Source: an uncultured Eubacteriales bacterium (GTDB lineage: Bacteria > Bacillota > Clostridia > Oscillospirales > Butyricicoccaceae). From it: DNA of 13,203 nucleotides. Positions within the stretch are counted from its first letter, which is position 1. Each line of letters opens with the position of its first letter. Under the pieces are notes generated by a model. That model did not search any database. It had not been told where the DNA came from and was given only the letters and a program-made list of their open reading frames with translations. This document shows positions 1 through 7,054 of this stretch, piece by piece. Position numbers and translations under genes: made by a program. The stretch lies in the NCBI GenBank assembly GCA_949740695.1, contig CATJIY010000117.1, positions 1 to 13,203 of the forward strand. Direction: 5' to 3'.

Positions 1-24
1 AAGCGTAATACTTTTGAACAAAAA

Positions 25-58
25 GCCGGGCGTCTTTCCAAGGGGAGAGACGCCCGGC
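25..58. other. GC-rich hairpin at left edge
   Basis: Perfect 11-bp inverted repeat: GCCGGGCGTCT (25-35) pairs with AGACGCCCGGC (48-58) across a 12-nt loop. There is no T-run after it on the plus strand. An A-run precedes it, so on the minus strand it reads as stem plus TTTTTG. No minus-strand gene lies to its right within reach, so it is more likely part of a tandem 3' structure with the next hairpin. Confidence 0.6.
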
Positions 59-62
59 ATAT

Positions 63-106
63 CCCTTCTCAGTTCATTTTTGGATCATTGAGAGGGGCTT
101 TTTATT
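63..106 (+). terminator. Rho-independent terminator of an upstream gene outside the window
   Basis: CCCTTCTCAGT (63-73) pairs with ATTGAGAGGGG (87-97), an 11-bp stem with two G-U pairs and a 13-nt loop. It is followed by CTTTTTATTT. The T-run on the plus strand makes it a terminator for a rightward gene ending before position 1. Confidence 0.65.
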
Positions 107-258
107 TCAATTCTAATCAGCTTTCCTAATTTCATGAAATCAAGCTTTAAGGGATTTTAAAACCGGAATTTTGGGGAAAATGATTTTGTTTGGCCTTGTG
201 ATGTTGTCTGCGACTGGAGGCTTTTTTCCTGTTTCAAAATATTTTACGGTTGCTTTTC

Positions 259-288
259 TTGACACCGGGCGCCGGAATGCGATATCAT
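259..288 (+). promoter_or_regulatory. Sigma-A-type promoter of the xpaC-telA-TPM operon
   Basis: A perfect -35 TTGACA (259-264), an 18-bp spacer and a -10 TATCAT (283-288). Transcription would start near 295, leaving about 85 nt of leader before the ATG at 381. This placement argues against the longer open frame starting at 171, which would run through the promoter. Confidence 0.65.
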
Positions 289-380
289 ATAGAAAAGAAG
301 GATTCCTCCCTGACCGGCCGGCAAAAGGATTTGATCCTCCCAGCTTGGGCCAGTTATTTGAAAGAAAGGCGGTTTCTCCA

Positions 381-1070
381 ATGTCTAATGCCCCAACTCC
401 GCCCGCAGGCCAGCGGGCGGTTATCAAGAAAAGCGCGCTGCCCATTTACGCCATTGGTTTGGTGTGGCTGGGGTGGGCGCTGCTGTTTCCGTTGCATACT
501 TTGACCCATTACGGATTTTGTTTGGCGCTAAGTTTGGCGGTCTGTTTTGGGTTGTCCAAGCTTTTTCCTGGGGAAGTGATCTATGAGGAAATTCCCCAGA
601 CGCCCACCGGCGACGCCCAGGCGGATAGTTTGCTGGAAGAAGGGCAAAAGCGCTTGAATCAGATTGCCCAGACTGCCGGAACCATTCGTCAGCAGACTGT
701 TCGAGATAAAATCGCTTCTCTTTCCGGCACATGCCAGCGTATTTTTGATTATGTGCGGCAAAAACCCAAAAGCGCTGCCGGACTGCGAAAATTTCTTAAT
801 TACTATCTGCCCACTTTGCAAAAGCTTACCGATACTTATGCCTTGTTGGAACGGCAGGGAGTAGAGGGGGAAAACATCACCGCCTCCAAAAACCGTATTG
901 ACGAGATGCTCACCACTATGGACGCCGCTTTTTTGAAGCAGTTGGATGCCCTTTTTGGGGATACCGCTTTGGATATTGATACCGATATTACCGTTATGGA
1001 GGGCATGTTGGCGCAGGAGGGCCTTACCGGGCAGTCTGGCGAAGAGGATGAAATTCAATTGAAGCTGTGA
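381..1070 (+). CDS. xpaC: XpaC-like membrane protein (5-bromo-4-chloroindolyl phosphate hydrolysis family)
   Basis: Predicted protein of 229 aa. Two closely spaced hydrophobic segments (about residues 20-36 and 43-62) form an N-terminal hairpin. A helical, charged cytoplasmic part follows, with the XpaC-type features RKFLNYYLPT, a glutamate-rich helix and DIDTDITVMEGML near the C-terminus. The open frame extends back to 171, but ATG 381 is chosen because AAAGGCGG lies 10 nt upstream and a predicted promoter sits at 259-288 inside the extension. Known from the family: XpaC is named for a chromogenic-phosphate phenotype in Bacillus, its biochemical role is not settled, and it is typically paired with TelA. 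That is also the case here, with telA starting 123 bp downstream and no convincing terminator between them. Family assignment is fairly secure; function is inferred only as membrane or envelope stress. Confidence 0.8.
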   Translation: MSNAPTPPAGQRAVIKKSALPIYAIGLVWLGWALLFPLHTLTHYGFCLALSLAVCFGLSKLFPGEVIYEEIPQTPTGDAQADSLLEEGQKRLNQIAQTAGTIRQQTVRDKIASLSGTCQRIFDYVRQKPKSAAGLRKFLNYYLPTLQKLTDTYALLERQGVEGENITASKNRIDEMLTTMDAAFLKQLDALFGDTALDIDTDITVMEGMLAQEGLTGQSGEEDEIQLKL

Positions 1071-1193
1071 CCGCTTTGGTTTCTATTGACAGAACGGTAA
1101 AGCGGACTTGCTTGGAAGATAAAAATTAACCGGCGCAGAGAAGCATGCGCTGGCATATGACAGGAAAAATGAGTAGAACGGAGGAACAACCCT

Positions 1194-2336
1194 ATGACGG
1201 AAAACAATTCTATGGAGATGGAAATGCCCACTCTTACTTTGACGCCCGACCTTACTGCAGAGGAGCCGGCTCAGCAAGCGCCGGCTGCTGCTGAGCCGGT
1301 CTTTTTAGATGAAAGCGCCTATACTCCCGAGGAGCGCAAGGTGATTGCTGATTTTTCGGAAAAAATTGATATTACCAACGCCACTATGGTGCTGCAATAC
1401 GGTTCAGCCGCTCAGAAAAAACTTTCTGATTTTTCTGAGAGTGCTCTGGGAAATGTGCGCACCAAAGACCTGGGAGAAGTAGGCGATATGGTCACCAACC
1501 TGGTAGGCGAGTTGAAAGGCTTTGATATAGACGAGGAAGAAGGCGGATTTTTAGGTTTCTTCAAAAAGAGCGCCAACAAAATTGCTAATCTAAAATCCCG
1601 CTATGACAAGGCGGAAACCAACGTGAACCGTATTTGCGGCGTGTTGGAAAATCATCAAGTCCAGCTGCTGAAGGATATCGCTATGCTGGACAAAATGTAT
1701 GAAAAGAACCTGGCCAATTATAAAGAGCTGGGCATGTACATCCTGGCGGGCAAGAAAAAGTTGAAAAACGTCCGAGAAACGATTTTGCCGCAGATGGTTG
1801 AAAAGGCAAAGCAGACCGGCGACGCCGCCGACAGTCAGGCTGCTAACGATATGGCCGCTTTTTGCGACCGGTTTGAGAAGAAGCTTCACGATCTGGAGCT
1901 GACCCGGATGGTATCTCTTCAGATGGGACCCCAGATCCGGCTGGTACAGAACAATGATACGCTAATGGCCGAAAAGATTCAATCTACCCTGACCAATACC
2001 ATTCCGCTCTGGAAAAGTCAAATGGTGCTGGCGTTGGGTATGGAACATTCGGTTCAGGCCACCAAGGCCCAGCGAGAGGTCAATGAGATGACCAATCAGC
2101 TGCTGCGGAAAAACGCTGAAAAGCTGAAAATGGCGACCGTGGAGACCGCTAAAGAAAGCGAGCGGGGCATTGTGGATATCGAAACTTTGCAGAATACCAA
2201 CAAGATGCTGATTGAGACCTTAGACGAAGTGGTCAAGATTCAAAATGAGGGCCGGCAGAAACGGCAGGCCGCCGAGGTGGAGCTGGGCCGCATTGAGGGA
2301 GAGCTGAAACAAAAGCTGCTGGACATCCGGCAATAA
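1194..2336 (+). CDS. telA: TelA / toxic anion resistance family protein
   Basis: Predicted protein of 380 aa, the usual length for the TelA family (PF05816), with no signal peptide or membrane segment. An acidic, Ala/Pro/Glu-rich N-terminus (about residues 1-45) leads into a long all-helical body. Recognisable family stretches are an acidic GFDIDEEEGG segment followed by FLGFFKKS, then KSRYDKAE, LLKDIAMLDKMYEKN and LGMYILAGKKKL. The C-terminus is a long charged helix (VKIQNEGRQKR to the end). The ribosome site CGGAGG lies 9 nt before ATG 1194. It follows xpaC and precedes the TPM gene, all on the same strand. Known from the family: TelA was linked to tellurite and other toxic-anion tolerance, and homologues have also been tied to antimicrobial or envelope stress. 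Direct tellurite resistance by this copy is unproven. Confidence 0.9.
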   Translation: MTENNSMEMEMPTLTLTPDLTAEEPAQQAPAAAEPVFLDESAYTPEERKVIADFSEKIDITNATMVLQYGSAAQKKLSDFSESALGNVRTKDLGEVGDMVTNLVGELKGFDIDEEEGGFLGFFKKSANKIANLKSRYDKAETNVNRICGVLENHQVQLLKDIAMLDKMYEKNLANYKELGMYILAGKKKLKNVRETILPQMVEKAKQTGDAADSQAANDMAAFCDRFEKKLHDLELTRMVSLQMGPQIRLVQNNDTLMAEKIQSTLTNTIPLWKSQMVLALGMEHSVQATKAQREVNEMTNQLLRKNAEKLKMATVETAKESERGIVDIETLQNTNKMLIETLDEVVKIQNEGRQKRQAAEVELGRIEGELKQKLLDIRQ

Positions 2337-2427
2337 AAAGCGAACTTACAAATGCAGTTTATGCGGTAAACGCTGGGTAAGATTTCTGGCGGCTCATTCG
2401 CTGGAGACCTAAAAAATTGTGGAGATT

Positions 2428-2452
2428 CCAATGCAAGCTTTGCTTGTATTGG
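2428..2452 (+). other. Hairpin just upstream of the TPM gene ribosome site
   Basis: CCAATGCAAGC (2428-2438) pairs with GCTTGTATTGG (2442-2452), an 11-bp stem with one G-U pair and a TTT loop. It ends 8 nt before the AAAGGAG ribosome site. No T-run follows, so it is not a normal terminator. It could be an mRNA processing or stability element, or a weak attenuator within the operon. Confidence 0.5.
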
Positions 2453-2474
2453 GGCTGAAAAAAGGAGCTTTGCC

Positions 2475-3419
2475 ATGAAAACAAATCGAGTCCTTGCCTC
2501 TGTGGTAACTCTGGTAATGATAGCGGCCGCAGTGTTTCTGGGCTTTTCCGGCAGGCCAGTGAGCCGGGATGACAGCCTTTATCTGACTGACAAGGCCGGA
2601 GTGATTTCCCAGAGTGATGCGCAGGCTTTTTTAGCCCGGCAGCAGAACGCCTCGCCCCGGCTCAGCGTGGCGGTGGTAAAATCTACAGGGAGGGTGTCCA
2701 TCGGTGATTACTGTATCAGCCTGTGGAATCAATGGCACTTGGGTACATCAGATCTGTTGCTGCTGTTGGTAACTGGAGATCAGGATTATTACTTTGGTTA
2801 TGATTGGAACGCTTCTTTTGCGGGGGTTCTGGACCAAAGCTATCAAAATTTGCTGGATCGATATCTGGAGCCGGACTTCACGGCAGGAGACTATGGCCGG
2901 GCGATTTTAACCTTTTCCGATGGCGTGCAAGCTGCGCTGGCTGGGGGAATTATGTCTGAACCAGGGGGGACCGCTTGGATGGTGGAGCCTTCCAGTTATG
3001 GCCATGGCGGTACTGGGCGAATCACCTTATTGCTTGTAGCGATTGTGGCAGTTATTCTGCTGATAGCAGTAGTTTCTGCCAGCAGTATCGGCCGTCGCTC
3101 CCGGTACAGGGGGCGCGCTTTTACCATGATGCCTCCGCCGTCCCCCAGACGGCGTTCTAGGACGATTATGCCGCCGCCTCCACCTGGGCCTAGACCGGGG
3201 CGGCCTGTCCGGCCGCCCCAGCCGCCGCGGATGCCCAGCCGTCCGGCGTCCCGTCCTTCCTCTTTTGGGAGGGGTGGATTCACCGGCGGAGGCCGGTCCT
3301 CGGGCGGATTTACTGGGGGAGGACGATCCGCAGGGGGCTTCCGAGGTGGTGGACGCTCCGGAGGAGGCATGGGCGGCGGAGGCCGCTCAGGCGGAATGAG
3401 GGGTGGCGGAAAGCGCTGA
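2475..3419 (+). CDS. TPM-domain membrane protein with proline/glycine-rich tail
   Basis: Predicted protein of 314 aa. Residues 1-29 form an N-terminal signal or anchor. A TPM domain (TLP18.3/Psb32/MOLO-1 family, about residues 34-160) begins at the typical LYLTDKAGVIS and includes a central LLLLLVTGDQDYYFGY strand. A membrane span follows at about 183-204, then a Pro/Arg-rich stretch. The tail, roughly residue 262 to the end, is built of repeats of the form GGGRSxGGF with a period of about 9 residues. Low-complexity Gly/Ser/Arg tails are common in bacterial TPM proteins. ATG 2475 is preceded by AAAGGAG at 8-nt spacing. The domain would lie outside the membrane and the tail inside. TPM proteins are implicated in membrane-protein quality control and stress; the in vivo role here is inferred from its place after xpaC and telA and before a strong terminator. 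Confidence 0.85.
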   Translation: MKTNRVLASVVTLVMIAAAVFLGFSGRPVSRDDSLYLTDKAGVISQSDAQAFLARQQNASPRLSVAVVKSTGRVSIGDYCISLWNQWHLGTSDLLLLLVTGDQDYYFGYDWNASFAGVLDQSYQNLLDRYLEPDFTAGDYGRAILTFSDGVQAALAGGIMSEPGGTAWMVEPSSYGHGGTGRITLLLVAIVAVILLIAVVSASSIGRRSRYRGRAFTMMPPPSPRRRSRTIMPPPPPGPRPGRPVRPPQPPRMPSRPASRPSSFGRGGFTGGGRSSGGFTGGGRSAGGFRGGGRSGGGMGGGGRSGGMRGGGKR

Positions 3420-3462
3420 GTTTTCGCAAATCAGTGTTTCTTACCGGTATGTTTTGAAATGA

Positions 3463-3505
3463 ACCGCCGCTGGAAAGCCGTTGCTTCCCAGCGGCGGTCG
3501 TTTTA
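3463..3505 (+). terminator. Terminator of the xpaC-telA-TPM operon
   Basis: ACCGCCGCTGG (3463-3473) pairs perfectly with CCAGCGGCGGT (3488-3498), followed by CGTTTTATT. It lies about 44 bp after the TPM stop codon. Confidence 0.85.
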
Positions 3506-3641
3506 TTGGTTTGAACAACATGACTAGAAAGCCATTTCAAACGCTTGTGATTTGTTATCAGATTACGGGCCGGCAGAAGAACTGCTGCTGATATGCTTTG
3601 ACCGGTATAATCTTTCTTGCTTATAAAATTGGCGGCTGAGC

Positions 3642-3682
3642 GAAAAATATCTCGACAAGAAACTACAATGTTCCTGATGAGA
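3642..3682 (-). terminator. Probable terminator of the small minus-strand gene
   Basis: Read on the minus strand, TCTC plus CAGGAAC (from 3682 down) pairs with G(T)TTCTTG plus GAGA (ending at 3650). There is a small internal loop and a one-base bulge. TATTTTT follows on that strand. It begins only 5 bp after the stop of the minus-strand gene. The stem is imperfect. Confidence 0.5.
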
Positions 3683-3686
3683 TAAA

Positions 3687-3983
3687 TTAGCCTCCGTCTT
3701 TTTCGGGCCTTTCCCGAAGCTGGCGAATTTCCTGCCGCAAAGCGGTCAGCTCCCGCTCCAAGGCATCCAGCCGTTGGGATTGTTGATTGGATTGTTGCTG
3801 CTGTTGAAGTAGCTGGCCTTGAGCGGCGTTCGCGTCTAAAATTTGGCCGATTAATTCCAGCCAGTTGCCCAGAGAGTTTTGCTGGTTATAGTTTAGCGGA
3901 AAAGTTAAGGCAAAGCCCAACACCGTTCCCAACGCGGTGAGAAGCTCGGCGGGCAGGTCGAAAAAACGGCCGCTCAGCGACAA
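3687..3983 (-). CDS. Small membrane-associated coiled-coil protein, conserved-hypothetical type
   Basis: Predicted protein of 98 aa, function not recognised. A hydrophobic N-terminal segment (about residues 10-30: LPAELLTALGT then VLGFALTF) is followed by a second amphipathic stretch around residues 40-50. Then come a glutamine-rich run (residues 57-70) and a heptad-like charged helix (about 68-91: LERELTALRQEI). This suggests a membrane-anchored or peripheral coiled coil, possibly oligomeric. The start is TTG at 3983, because AAGGAGG sits just upstream. The longer frame from TTG 4004 would place that ribosome site inside the coding sequence and has none of its own. The gene is divergent from the secreted protein at 4099, with about 115 bp between starts. 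Short Clostridia proteins with this look are common and uncharacterised. Confidence 0.65.
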   Translation of the reverse strand: MSLSGRFFDLPAELLTALGTVLGFALTFPLNYNQQNSLGNWLELIGQILDANAAQGQLLQQQQQSNQQSQRLDALERELTALRQEIRQLRERPEKDGG

Positions 3984-4014
3984 TACAACCGCCCTCCTTT
4001 CCAACCGCTGCCGC

Positions 4015-4043
4015 TTGCCATTTGGCGGCGGATATAGTACAAT
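4015..4043 (+). promoter_or_regulatory. Promoter of the secreted deacetylase-like gene
   Basis: -35 TTGCCA (4015-4020), a 17-bp spacer and -10 TACAAT (4038-4043). The ATG lies at 4099, so the leader is about 50 nt. The AT-rich stretch around 4033-4048 also reads TATAAT on the minus strand and could serve the divergent small gene, but no good minus-strand -35 is visible. Confidence 0.6.
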
Positions 4044-4098
4044 TATATGAAAGTGTTTCGGTGGCCCATTCAGATGATTCGGAAAGGAGATCGTATTT

Positions 4099-5256
4099 AT
4101 GCGTAGGCGTTTGGCGGCGGCGATATGCGTTTTGATGTTGATTCCGCTGCTGGCCAGTTTTCAGATCAGTCACGCGGCCGACAGTTACCTGATTACCATT
4201 GCGGAGGAAACCGTTTTGGAAGGGGTAAGCGATAATGAAATGGCCACGTTCATAGACGGTATTATTTATGCGCCCTATACGGTTTTACGCAGCATGCGCA
4301 GCGTATATGTGAATTATAACCAGGCAGACCAGCTGGTGACCGTTTGGCGGACCGGAGCGACCATTCAATTTGAACTGGCTACTGGGCTGACGTATGATCT
4401 TCAGCAACAGCGCGCCATCTCTATTCCCGCCAAGATGCGCGGCGGAGTGCCTTATTTGCCTTTGTCGGTGGTTACCGCTTGGATGGGAATGTATTTTTCA
4501 GTGAGCTATGAAGTGGACGAGGGGATTAATTATCCGGTGATTCGCATGACCAGCGCCGCTAGCCCCAGGACCAGCGATAGCCGGGTTTTTTCGGACAATA
4601 AGGAAAAACTACAGGAGGTAAGCCAGGCGAGGGATCAGCTCAGCGGTATTGGAACAGATACGCCCAGTAATGAGCTGCCGCCTGTTTTGCCAGCGCTGCC
4701 GGTGCGGTATACCAGACTGTTGTTTACCGGACTGCCTCAAAAGGAAGGGGCGGGAGAGATTCTTTCAGATATTTTGAGCACCCTGGAGCGGTTTTCCATA
4801 CCGGCGGCCTTTTTTCTTTCGGAGGAGGATACGGCGGAAGGGGCGGAAAGCCTGCGAGAGATCTGCGGTCGGGGCTTTACGCCAGGGATCTGGATTACCG
4901 ATGGAGAAAATCCTTTAGAGCAGGCCCAGCGGGTAGCTCAATGGTGCGTTCAGACGGGGCATCTTCGGGTGCGGCTGGTGTGTTGTTCCGGATTGACGCT
5001 GACCGATCAGCAGCGGGAGGGGTTAGAAGCGGCGGGTTTTGTATTATGGTCGCCCAATTTAGATCCTTATAGCAGCGGCCAGCGGCGACTGTTGACCCGT
5101 GTGCAGCAAAGCCTGAGGAATGCGCCTGATCAGTCGGCGCTTCAACTAAAAGCGGATGAAGCCACCCGGGATAATCTTGTTTTGATTTGCAGTTATTTGT
5201 CAGGCCAAAACTTTGTGGCCCAGCCGGTGGAAGAATGGACCCAACCGGTGGGGTGA
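4099..5256 (+). CDS. Secreted protein: copper-amine-oxidase-N-like domain plus degenerate polysaccharide-deacetylase-like domain
   Basis: Predicted protein of 385 aa. A clear Sec signal peptide (residues 1-26, MRRR then a hydrophobic core, cleavage near SHA-AD) is followed by a beta-rich region (about 28-150). The features YAPYTVLRSM and GGVPYLPLSVVTAWMG in this region match copper-amine-oxidase-N-type repeats, which in Clostridia are usually cell-wall or substrate-binding modules rather than oxidases. After a linker (about 150-200), residues 204-375 resemble a NodB/polysaccharide-deacetylase fold: a first strand (LLFTGLP), a helix, and IPAAFFLSEED. The catalytic motifs appear lost. The aspartates of TFDDGP are replaced, and the region where the HxxxH metal motif belongs (GRGFTPGIWITDGE) has no histidine. 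It may be a catalytically dead wall-binding protein. Ribosome site AAAGGAG lies before ATG 4099. Signal peptide and N-domain are fairly sure; the NodB assignment is inference. Confidence 0.7.
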   Translation: MRRRLAAAICVLMLIPLLASFQISHAADSYLITIAEETVLEGVSDNEMATFIDGIIYAPYTVLRSMRSVYVNYNQADQLVTVWRTGATIQFELATGLTYDLQQQRAISIPAKMRGGVPYLPLSVVTAWMGMYFSVSYEVDEGINYPVIRMTSAASPRTSDSRVFSDNKEKLQEVSQARDQLSGIGTDTPSNELPPVLPALPVRYTRLLFTGLPQKEGAGEILSDILSTLERFSIPAAFFLSEEDTAEGAESLREICGRGFTPGIWITDGENPLEQAQRVAQWCVQTGHLRVRLVCCSGLTLTDQQREGLEAAGFVLWSPNLDPYSSGQRRLLTRVQQSLRNAPDQSALQLKADEATRDNLVLICSYLSGQNFVAQPVEEWTQPVG

Positions 5257-5260
5257 GAAG

Positions 5261-5301
5261 AAAAAGCCGTGGAAATCCAGTTAGGTTTCCGCGGCTTTTT
5301 T
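5261..5301 (+). terminator. Terminator after the deacetylase-like gene
   Basis: AAGCCGTGGAAA pairs with TTTCCGCGGCTT (one T-G pair) around a 9-11-nt loop and runs into TTTTTT. It starts 5 bp after the stop codon at 5256. Confidence 0.85.
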
Positions 5302-5310
5302 GCGGAAAGT

Positions 5311-5346
5311 TGTCCAATGGACACTTCCTCAAAAATCCGCTATGGT
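5311..5346 (+). promoter_or_regulatory. Promoter of the terminase gene with a palindrome on the -35 box
   Basis: -35 TGGACA (5318-5323), a 17-bp spacer and -10 TATGGT (5341-5346), ahead of ATG 5400. The -35 is the right arm of a perfect 13-nt palindrome, TGTCCA-A-TGGACA (5311-5323). That is where a repressor could compete with RNA polymerase. The promoter call is moderate because the -10 is imperfect. Confidence 0.45.
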
Positions 5347-5399
5347 ATCCTTGCGAGAGCCGGCAGGGAAGGGCTTGGCCGGCGGGAGAGGAGGATATC

Positions 5400-6950
5400 A
5401 TGCAATGGAAAATAAGTTCTGAAGAACAGTCTTGGGCGGCCGATCCGGCGGCTTTTGGACAACGGTATTTGGGGGAATATTTCACTGAAAAAACCCCGTC
5501 CTTTCATCGGGAATTGAGCAGGATGTGGCGGCGATGGGTAATGAAGGGCAAGATCCCTAGCGAGGAAACCCTGCCGCAGCTGCTCAAAGAGCCGGGGCGC
5601 CGCTTGGCGTTGGCTGCACCTCGGGGACATGCAAAATCCACCGTCATTAGCCTGCAAAATGTACTTCACGCGGCGATCTATGGCTATAAACGGTATATCC
5701 TTTTGATATCGGACACCGAGGGGCAGGCGGCCGCTTTTTTAGAAGGAATCCGAGCTGAGCTGGAGAGCAACGAAAAACTGCTGGCCGACTTTGGCCCCCA
5801 AAAGGGCAAAGTATGGAAAAACAATGTGATTTTGCTGCAAAATGGGGTGCGGATCGACGCTGTCGGTTCGGGGCAAAAACTGCGAGGCCGCCGGCATGGG
5901 GCGCGCCGGCCAGATTTGATTGTGCTGGACGATGTGGAAAATGATCAAGAGGTGTTATCCCCAGAAAGCCGGGCGAAGCTGGAACGGTGGTACTTTGGAG
6001 CGGTGTGCAAAGCGGGAGATCGGTATACCGACGTCATTTGTGTAGGGACGGTGCTTCACCATGACAGTCTGCTGACCCGGCTGTTGGAAAATCCCGCCTA
6101 TCATACCGCTCGGTGGCAGGCGGTGGAGCAATTTTCTTCCAGTGGATTATGGGAGGAATGGCGGGGAAAATACACCGACCGTTCCGACCCCCGGCGGGAT
6201 AAAACCGCTCTGCGGTTTTTCCAGGCACACAAAAAAGCCATGCTGGCAGGAACCAAAGTACTTTGGCCTCAGAAACATTCTTATTACGAGCTGATGTGCA
6301 TGATGGTGAGCGAGGGAGAAGGCGCCTTCTGGCGGGAAATGCAGAATCAGCCCCAGGACCCGGATTGCTGCCTGTTTCCGCGGGAATGGCTGCGGTTTTA
6401 TGACAAAGAGGGGATGGATTTTTCGCAGGGATTTCAGTTTTTTGGCTATTGCGATCCCAGTCTGGGGCGGGACGCCAACAGTGATTTTTCCGCGATTCTC
6501 ACTTTGGCGAGAGAGACGCGGAGCGGGTTACTGTATATACTGGATGCTGATTTGGCCCGGCGGCATCCAGATAAAATTATTCGGGATGTGTTGGACAAGG
6601 CTCGCTGGCTGGAGCGGGAATACGGAGGGCAGTATGCTGCCTTTGGGGCGGAGACCAATCAGTTCCAGTGGTTTTTAAAAGAGCGGTTGGCCGCCGAAAG
6701 CGCTGCCCAGGGGATCTATTTGCCTATTGTGGAGGTGCGGGCGGCTTCGGACAAAGTTTTGCGGATTCAGTCTCTTCAGCCGGATATCCGCAACGGATAC
6801 CTGCGATTTTGCCGGGATCAAACCGAGCTGGTGCGGCAGCTGGAACAGTTTCCCTTGGGGCGGCACGATGATGGCCCAGACGCCCTGGAAGGCGCGGTGC
6901 GCCTTTGCCGGAAAGTTATCCGAGCGCCGGCTGTGGGACTGCGAATATGA
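5400..6950 (+). CDS. Phage-type terminase large subunit (TerL), orphan
   Basis: Predicted protein of 516 aa, full length for a TerL. The N-terminal ATPase has a Walker A-like APRGHAKST (73-81), Walker B plus catalytic acids LIVLDDVEN (173-181) and a coupling motif VGTVLHHD (215-222). The C-terminal RNase-H-fold nuclease has acidic positions in YCDPSLGRD (350-358), FGAETNQF (415-422) and HDDGPDALEGAV (489-500). This matches the phage uncharacterised-protein/terminase_6C group (TIGR01630-like). In phages TerL packages DNA into proheads. No portal, small terminase, capsid or integrase gene is nearby, and the neighbours are housekeeping-type genes. The frame stays open upstream to 5187, but ATG 5400 has GAGGAGG at 5-nt spacing, and the preceding terminator and promoter lie inside the extension. 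All core motifs look intact, so it is not an obvious relic. It could be domesticated, a gene-transfer-agent part, or a prophage remnant. Confidence 0.88.
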   Translation: MQWKISSEEQSWAADPAAFGQRYLGEYFTEKTPSFHRELSRMWRRWVMKGKIPSEETLPQLLKEPGRRLALAAPRGHAKSTVISLQNVLHAAIYGYKRYILLISDTEGQAAAFLEGIRAELESNEKLLADFGPQKGKVWKNNVILLQNGVRIDAVGSGQKLRGRRHGARRPDLIVLDDVENDQEVLSPESRAKLERWYFGAVCKAGDRYTDVICVGTVLHHDSLLTRLLENPAYHTARWQAVEQFSSSGLWEEWRGKYTDRSDPRRDKTALRFFQAHKKAMLAGTKVLWPQKHSYYELMCMMVSEGEGAFWREMQNQPQDPDCCLFPREWLRFYDKEGMDFSQGFQFFGYCDPSLGRDANSDFSAILTLARETRSGLLYILDADLARRHPDKIIRDVLDKARWLEREYGGQYAAFGAETNQFQWFLKERLAAESAAQGIYLPIVEVRAASDKVLRIQSLQPDIRNGYLRFCRDQTELVRQLEQFPLGRHDDGPDALEGAVRLCRKVIRAPAVGLRI

Positions 6951-6990
6951 GCGGTGGGCTTAGGTAGCGGTAAAATAACACAAGATAGAG

Positions 6991-7035
6991 AAATCCGCCG
7001 GTTATTCAGAGGAGCCTGGATAACTGGCGGTTTTT
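6991..7035 (+). terminator. Terminator of the terminase gene
   Basis: AAATCCGCCGGTTATT (6991-7006) pairs with GATAACTGGCGGTTTTT with a few mismatches, around a loop of about 12 nt, and runs into TTTTTGATTTTT. It isolates the terminase as a single-gene unit. Confidence 0.8.
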
Positions 7036-7054
7036 GATTTTTCGACAAATAATC

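Noticed and set aside
171..380. N-terminal extension of the XpaC gene
   Set aside because: A TTGACA/TATCAT promoter falls inside it, and the ribosome site fits ATG 381.
528..1058. Minus-strand open frame (176 codons) opposite xpaC
   Set aside because: It is a shadow of a gene with recognisable XpaC features, with no good ribosome site or domain.
1071..1105. CCGCTTT/AAAGCGG hairpin after xpaC as a terminator
   Set aside because: Only 7 bp with a long loop and no T-run; xpaC and telA are more likely co-transcribed.
3270..3415. Short DNA repeats in the TPM gene as a CRISPR or tandem-repeat locus
   Set aside because: The repeats are in-frame glycine-rich protein repeats with varied codons and no spacer structure.
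3606..3611. TATAAT on the plus strand, possible promoter
   Set aside because: No -35 at a fitting distance (TGCTGC at 17 bp) and no plus-strand gene follows before the minus-strand gene.
5187..5399. N-terminal extension of the terminase
   Set aside because: It contains the preceding gene's terminator and the predicted terminase promoter. ATG 5400 has an excellent ribosome site.
4895..5485. Minus-strand open frame (196 codons) over the end of the deacetylase-like gene and the start of the terminase
   Set aside because: It crosses a strong plus-strand terminator and two supported genes, and its composition is not protein-like.
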